From Tieghemiomyces parasiticus (taxonomy: Eukaryota > Kickxellomycota > Dimargaritomycetes > Dimargaritales > Dimargaritaceae): a stretch of DNA of 64,000 nucleotides. How positions within the stretch are numbered: the stretch's first letter is position 1; every line of letters begins with the position of its first letter. A program made the translations under genes and the position numbers. The stretch is taken from contig JANBPT010000050.1 in NCBI GenBank assembly GCA_027575765.1, forward strand, positions 1 to 64,000, written 5' to 3'. This document shows positions 59,167 through 64,000 of the stretch, one piece after another. The notes below the pieces were generated by a model. That model worked only from the letters and a program-made list of their open reading frames with translations, did not search any database and was not told the DNA's origin.

Positions 59167-62100
59167 TCAATGTGACTTTTCCTTACGTACCCGCCACCCC
59201 GCCAGGCCCTTTTGGACACTGACCGACAGGCGTCTCAGGCCCTGCGTGATCCGTTTCGACCACTGAAACGACGGCACAAGGGCGTCCTGGATATCCTGCG
59301 ACGTGACTCTAACGGCGGGGTAATGGTTCTTCACATCCGTATCTTTCGCCCACTGTGGGGCGTCAGCCAACCCCTCCACTAGCCACGGATGGTGCTTCAC
59401 TTCTTCAATGGTGATTCGACGCTGGTAGTCCTTTTCCATGAGGCGGGCAAGCAGGTCTCGGAGACTGGCCGGGATGTCCGGTTGGCGAACGTCCTCGGGG
59501 AACTGGAGCGGCTGGCGCGGGATGATTTGGAAGAGCTCGAATTCGTTATCGGCAACGAACGGGCAGCGGCCATAAACGAGACAGTAAAGGGTGACGCCCA
59601 TAGCCCAAATGTCGATGGCTTTGGTGATGCCGTGATAGCTCGGGGTAGGTGACGGAGGGAAGTTGAGGAACCCCGTATCGGGCTGTTCGAGGGCAGCGGT
59701 CGCTGCTGTTGTAGCTGACGCCGATGCCATGGTTACGGTTCGGGGCGAAGTGCTAGTGGGCACCATGAGGAGCGGCGACAGTGGCGTGGGATCGGCCAAG
59801 CGCCAGGCGGACGCGCGGTGCGGCAGGAAACTAGTCATTGGCAATGTGGTCCGCGGTGCGGTGTGTGAGCTGATGGTGCGACGGTGCTTCGACTGGCTCA
59901 GAGTTGCGTCGGCGCTGGCCACTGGTGAGCGTGGGAACGGCGTCGATGTGGACGCCGGGGATAATGGCTGCCACCATCGGCCACCACCAGCGTCGCTCGA
60001 GGTGAAAGGCTGGTCAGGTGGGGCGCTGTGGGGCAGATTGTCAGTCATGGTGACCCCATGCAGCCGGTCGGCTAAATCAGTGGATGTATCCGTTGAGATC
60101 GATGGGGTAGGGCTGGCCGCAGCTGGCTCACCCTGCTCAGGGATGATATCAGTAGGATGGCCAAGCGATACAGACCCCTTACGGGACTGCACACGCTGGA
60201 TCAGGTGTCCGAGGAGGCCCGGCAGGGACGGTCGACGGGCATGAGGTCGTAGCGGTAATCCACCTGCGCTGGAGACAGTGGCCGCCATTGGGGTCGCGCC
60301 TTCGCCCTCAACACTTAACGCCGACGACCGCCGCCACTCCCGCAGCAGTTTGATCAGTTCCGGGGTGGTACAGCAGAGTTCCGGGGCGAAGAAGGCCGGA
60401 CTACCGGCAGTTTTGGCTAGTTCGCGATCGGAGTCGTTGAACCCTCCGCCTAGGCCGTACACAGGCGCTACAGGCGTCGACAAAACCGACGAGCGCGCAA
60501 ATCTCGCAGGCCGCTCTTCTCCACCCTCAGCGTCGTCCTCCTCACCTGTGTCCGTTGTTAGCGGCGGAAGAGCGGCCGGCCAGTCGGGTGTGCCAGCGGT
60601 GGGCGATGTGGGGGACCCGACGGGCCGTACAGGACTCATGGGGGTGGCCGACCGGCCGGCCATCCCAGCTGCCACGGAATAATCCGCGACGGGATGGGCC
60701 GGCTCGGCCTTGGCGGCGGCCGCGGGTGAGTCGAACCGGCTAAAATCCGGCGGGTCAAATGACTCAACAGCCGCCTCAGTCGGGTCAAATTCAAAATCCG
60801 ACCAAAAGTCGTCGCTGTCACTGTCTTCAAGATCATCATAGTCGTCAAGGTGGGCACCCAAGGCGGGGGACACCGCGGCCGCTGGTGGGCTCAGCAGCTG
60901 TGGAGAGATCGCAGCAGGACCCGGCGGCAGTGGCGGTGGGTCCTCGGTGTCAGATTCCTCATCGGAACTGAAAATGAGGACCGGGGTGCGGGATTTTGGG
61001 GGAGGCGATCGAGCCAAAGTCAGTTGGGGCGCGACAGAGGTGGGTGGTGGACTGGGCGTAGCGTCAATGGTGGCGGTACGAGACAGAGCTAATTCCCGGG
61101 CCAGATGATCACTGTCATACTCAGCGCTGTCGTCGTCCTCGCTGCTATCGGGGGACAGGTGGAAGGTGGTTGTAAAACTCGTAGCCAAAGGCCGCGGTGA
61201 CGCGCCCGGGGGCAGGGACACGGTATGACGCAGGCGATGCGGTCGGAACATGGCGGCGGCATTAGACGGATCAGAGGCTAAGGACTCACCCACGCCGCTG
61301 ACGAGTGTCGTCGGGGTGATATCCACTTGCAACGGCTGCGATGGGTCCGTGAGCGTAGGGCTGGTGTCCGGCGATAGCCGCTGGTTCAGAGTGGTAGATG
61401 GTCCGTAATCTCCGGATAAGGGACGAAACCGGGGAGCCAAGCTACCGCCGGATGAGAAGGACGATATGGATCGTTGGGCCCCGAATCCCATACGGGAGAT
61501 CGAGGGCGAGGGCGAGGGTGAGGTGTGCGTACGGGTGCCGTGGCGTAACCGGCTCCCCGGCCGGTCCGGGTAAGGGTGCTGCGACGACGGGTGGTTCGGT
61601 GGTTGCTGGTGGAAATGTGAGACGCCAAAATCCGATATCTTGACTCGGCCGGCCGCGTCACGGAGCAGGTTCGCAGGTTTAATGTCGCGGTGGATGATGC
61701 CTTGGTAATGCAGGTACTCAACGCCCAGGACCAGGTCCCGAAAAATAGTCCGGACCTCGTCAAGGTCGAGTAGGGGCCGGTCATCGGCGTCACGCCACTG
61801 GATTTCGCCGCCCTCCAGGTACTCGAGTACTAGGTAAATCTTGCGGGCGGCCGGGTCGTCAATGACCTCGTAAAGGCGGACAATGTGTGGATGGCAGCAC
61901 TTCTTTAGTACGGCGATCTCCTTCCGTATCTTGTCGGTAGGGCCTGGGGTGGTGGTGGGAGGGGCGTTTCGCGATGGCGGCCGTGACAGAGACCGGTGGA
62001 CGGGGAAGGCCGGTGGGGACGGCCCATTACCCAGTGGTGAGCTGGCGTGCGGTAATCCCTGATACCGGTAGGCCGACGAGGCGGTGTGGACCGAGCGGGT

Positions 62101-62427
62101 TCGGCTCACGGAAGTGGCGGCGGTAGGTACATGCGGCGGCAGTAGTGATGGCGGCGGCTCCCAAGGGGTTGTATTGGGTGAGGACGTCCATCGAGCGCTG
62201 AGACGGCGGGCTCCCTGTGCCTTGTCGATGATCTTGATGGCGTAGTGCTGGCCCGTCGTGATGTCGACGGCCAGTTTGACGCGGCCGTGACAGCCACGGC
62301 CAATGTCGCGCAGGAGCATGTACTGGTTGACCATTTTGCGGCCAGTGGCGTCGTCGTAGTCCACAACCATGTGGTCCGTTTCCTTGGCCGGCGCGTCGGG
62401 ATGAGCCATGGTTGTCACGGATGGCAT
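59167..62427 (-). CDS. CaMKK/SAK1-SSP1-like Ser/Thr protein kinase with large insertions, about 1086 aa
   Basis: Upstream-kinase family (CaMKK in animals; Sak1/Tos3/Elm1 and Ssp1 in yeasts) that typically phosphorylates the AMPK T-loop. Motifs: glycine loop GRGCHG (about residue 40), YAIKII lysine (about 62), a Pro/Ser/Arg-rich insert after beta-3 like the RP insert of CaMKK, HPHIVRLYEV, HRDIKPANLL (about 246), DFGVSHF (about 265), GSPAFFAPELC (about 679), AIDIWAMGVTLYCLVYGRCPF (about 937), HPWL near 1015. So about 410 residues separate DFG from APE, and about 260 more separate APE from the DIW motif; both inserts are low-complexity. No frame break is seen and all catalytic residues are present. 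The frame opens back to 62529 from a TTG and would add a hydrophobic stretch; I chose ATG at 62427, while 62409 (ACCATGGC) has the better context. Confidence 0.88.
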   Translation of the reverse strand: MPSVTTMAHPDAPAKETDHMVVDYDDATGRKMVNQYMLLRDIGRGCHGRVKLAVDITTGQHYAIKIIDKAQGARRLSARWTSSPNTTPWEPPPSLLPPHVPTAATSVSRTRSVHTASSAYRYQGLPHASSPLGNGPSPPAFPVHRSLSRPPSRNAPPTTTPGPTDKIRKEIAVLKKCCHPHIVRLYEVIDDPAARKIYLVLEYLEGGEIQWRDADDRPLLDLDEVRTIFRDLVLGVEYLHYQGIIHRDIKPANLLRDAAGRVKISDFGVSHFHQQPPNHPSSQHPYPDRPGSRLRHGTRTHTSPSPSPSISRMGFGAQRSISSFSSGGSLAPRFRPLSGDYGPSTTLNQRLSPDTSPTLTDPSQPLQVDITPTTLVSGVGESLASDPSNAAAMFRPHRLRHTVSLPPGASPRPLATSFTTTFHLSPDSSEDDDSAEYDSDHLARELALSRTATIDATPSPPPTSVAPQLTLARSPPPKSRTPVLIFSSDEESDTEDPPPLPPGPAAISPQLLSPPAAAVSPALGAHLDDYDDLEDSDSDDFWSDFEFDPTEAAVESFDPPDFSRFDSPAAAAKAEPAHPVADYSVAAGMAGRSATPMSPVRPVGSPTSPTAGTPDWPAALPPLTTDTGEEDDAEGGEERPARFARSSVLSTPVAPVYGLGGGFNDSDRELAKTAGSPAFFAPELCCTTPELIKLLREWRRSSALSVEGEGATPMAATVSSAGGLPLRPHARRPSLPGLLGHLIQRVQSRKGSVSLGHPTDIIPEQGEPAAASPTPSISTDTSTDLADRLHGVTMTDNLPHSAPPDQPFTSSDAGGGRWWQPLSPASTSTPFPRSPVASADATLSQSKHRRTISSHTAPRTTLPMTSFLPHRASAWRLADPTPLSPLLMVPTSTSPRTVTMASASATTAATAALEQPDTGFLNFPPSPTPSYHGITKAIDIWAMGVTLYCLVYGRCPFVADNEFELFQIIPRQPLQFPEDVRQPDIPASLRDLLARLMEKDYQRRITIEEVKHHPWLVEGLADAPQWAKDTDVKNHYPAVRVTSQDIQDALVPSFQWSKRITQGLRRLSVSVQKGLAGWRVRKEKSH

Positions 62428-64000
62428 GCGGGCGGCGTGGACAGCAATTGAAAAGTAGAGAAGAGGCGTCAACAGCGGTAGGGTGAGGAACGTGGCTAGT
62501 GGGCTGGGCCCAGGCTGTGTATATGACAAGAGCTAAGGACAAGGGGAGGAGGAGGCAGTAGAGTGGGTATAAAGGGGCTAGGATACGCTGGTGGTGGTAG
62601 AGAAAAAAGAGTTTGGGCAGGTGACAGCGTGGGTACGCATACAGACGTGCGATAGGGCCGAGAGGGTGTCCAGGCGACACACGGAATTCGGAGTGACGAG
62701 TGTGGGAGGCGAGGTATGTAGGGTTGGCCGGGCAGCCTAGTAAATATATAGCATACCGAGTGTGGGCTCGCGGGGCCAAGATTATCGATACTATGCGCCA
62801 TGGGGTGGGGGAGAAGAGCGGGGTATTGCTTAATTCCAAACCAGGGAGAGACCTTTAAATGCTGAGAGAAGAATTATCCGTCGGATAATGGCACCCATGA
62901 CGCCAGCAGGGTGAGAATGAAGAGTTTGGAGATGGAGTCAAAGCCCTGGTAGCTCGTCTGCTGAGTGGGAGAAGGGGAGGGGCCCGGGGCGGCGGGCGGG
63001 CCCCGCCCCCTTTGTGCCTGAGAAGCCGCAGAGAATAGGGGAGTGGTGGAAACCGACGTGGCGTTGGCCGCCCGCCACCTCCGTCCACTCGGGTTTGCTT
63101 GGCCTGCTGTATTGCTGCGTGGCGGCTAGGACATTCATTAGGCTGGTGGCTGATGCACTGGTTGGCTTTAGCCGTCCGGCCCTGGCGATGTTCTCTCCAC
63201 CCTAATGGATTGGCGAGGGGTCGGACACAAGCAGGGTGGAATTCGACACACAGCGGCAGCCGGGAGGGAAGGCCTGTGGGAGGGCACTCGCACCGAACGT
63301 CGTAGCGAATGTTCGGATTGTAGGCGCAACGTGGTGTGGTGGGCGGTATGAGTGCAGGGCTGTGGAGGTACCACGGCCCCGCCCGCAAACCAGCGCCGGT
63401 CACACGCGCGTAAACAATCCCACGGCCTACGGTACGAGGTGAGGTACCTCATCGCCGGGTGGTGTATATGCGTGGCTGCTGCGGCAAGGGGCTGTTCAGG
63501 ATAATCAGGCCTAGTCATTAATATACTTTTCTGGTCGCTCTCAATGCGCTCCTTGGCAATGTCTGGGTAATGATAGCCGTGGGCACTGCATGCAAGTCCA
63601 AAGCCCGGATGAATGGAAAGTGTGTTATAACGGTGCTGGGAACTAAGGCTTGACCGGTGGCCCAGCTCATACTCAACCGCAGCATATCGCAACCGCGATC
63701 TAGTCACGTAAGACTTGGGTGGACTGCGCAGCCTCCACTGGGTATAGTCGAAAAATATTTTACAACAGCTGTGGTTAACTGTATGCTTCCAGCCGTTCTA
63801 TGGCCCTAGACACGTTCTTTACTACCTTCTCTATCTCTCGTCACTGTACCTCACATTTGGCTAGTTGCACGCCCCTCCCCGTCGCATTTCACCTCTGCCA
63901 CCTCAGCAGCCGGACATTACCCGCCTGTGCTAAGGTTTGTTTACTTGCCCAGGGGCTCGTCGGTCTTTATCGTTGTTGCCTGCCGCACCGGCCTCCGTAG
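62428..64000. other. kinase promoter and right-edge region without a confident gene
   Basis: CT-rich on the minus strand from 62428 to about 62830, fitting the kinase leader. The minus-strand frames at 62855-63403 and 63168-63707 overlap each other in different frames and match nothing. From about 63780 the plus strand turns CT-rich with an ATG at 63800 in a frame open to the window end (66 codons); this may be the leader or first exon of a gene beyond the edge. Confidence 0.4.
62745..62750 (-). promoter_or_regulatory. possible TATA box of the kinase gene
   Basis: TATATATTTA on the minus strand, about 320 nt upstream of the chosen ATG and followed by a CT-rich leader. Confidence 0.3.

Noticed and set aside
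62428..62529. N-terminal hydrophobic extension of the kinase suggesting a signal anchor
   Set aside because: The extension begins at TTG, not ATG, and lies in the CT-rich leader; ATGs at 62427 and 62409 are better starts.
62855..63707. Two overlapping minus-strand frames of 182 and 179 codons
   Set aside because: They overlap in different frames, are rich in Arg/Pro/His/Ser, and match no family; probably GC-rich noncoding DNA.

Overview
The window looks like nuclear DNA of a fungus, probably an early-diverging (zygomycete-grade) filamentous lineage. The genes are eukaryotic and carry short spliceosomal introns (116 to 295 nt where I could place both ends), nearly all with GTAAGN-type donors and several with CTAAC-like branch sites. 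Coding DNA is GC-rich and most spacers are AT-richer. The gene set combines fungal traits (Crh-like GH16 cell-wall enzymes, a Tom1-type HECT ligase, BUD22) with genes absent from budding yeast (a gp78/AMFR-like RING ligase). Placement below 'fungus' is inference.

Layout. 1-6.2 kb: gene-poor, with one probable orphan gene (1915-2406, minus) that has a TATA box and CT-rich leader. 6.2-18.7 kb: a giant HUWE1/Tom1-type HECT ubiquitin ligase (minus). 18.7-30.7 kb: a sparse region holding three tandem, same-strand GH16 secreted enzymes about 2-3.5 kb apart. Their catalytic domains show patchwork near-identity, and their N-terminal linkers are diverged. 30.7-40.3 kb: compact genes for GPN3, NOB1, a gp78-like ERAD ligase, Pol III subunit RPC31/RPC7 and mitochondrial ribosome recycling factor. 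40.3-42.7 kb: a gap. 42.7-48.1 kb: a TLC-domain membrane protein and a VPS39/VAM6-type protein (both plus). 48.3-56.7 kb: BUD22/SRFBP1-like protein, myosin regulatory light chain, DRS1/DDX27 helicase and eIF1A (all minus). 57.7-64 kb: seipin (plus), a large CaMKK/SAK1-like kinase (minus), then an edge region without a confident gene.

Functional themes. Seven of the 18 genes serve RNA polymerase assembly, ribosome biogenesis or translation (GPN3, NOB1, RPC31, mRRF, BUD22, DRS1, eIF1A). Two are ubiquitin ligases. Others act in membrane and lipid biology (seipin, TLC protein, VPS39). Gene order in such fungi is mostly not operonic, so I read this as neighbourhood, not as a pathway.

Exon structures were built by hand from splice consensus, reading-frame phase and family similarity. 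Several supply a conserved start or end that a simple open reading frame misses: the HUWE1 first exon, the RPC31 last exon, the ATG-only coding exon of the myosin light chain, and the six-exon BUD22 gene. I found no convincing tRNA, rRNA, CRISPR or transposon, and no clear evidence of a wholly new multi-gene system. The GH16 trio and the kinase with a huge activation-segment insertion are the most unusual items.
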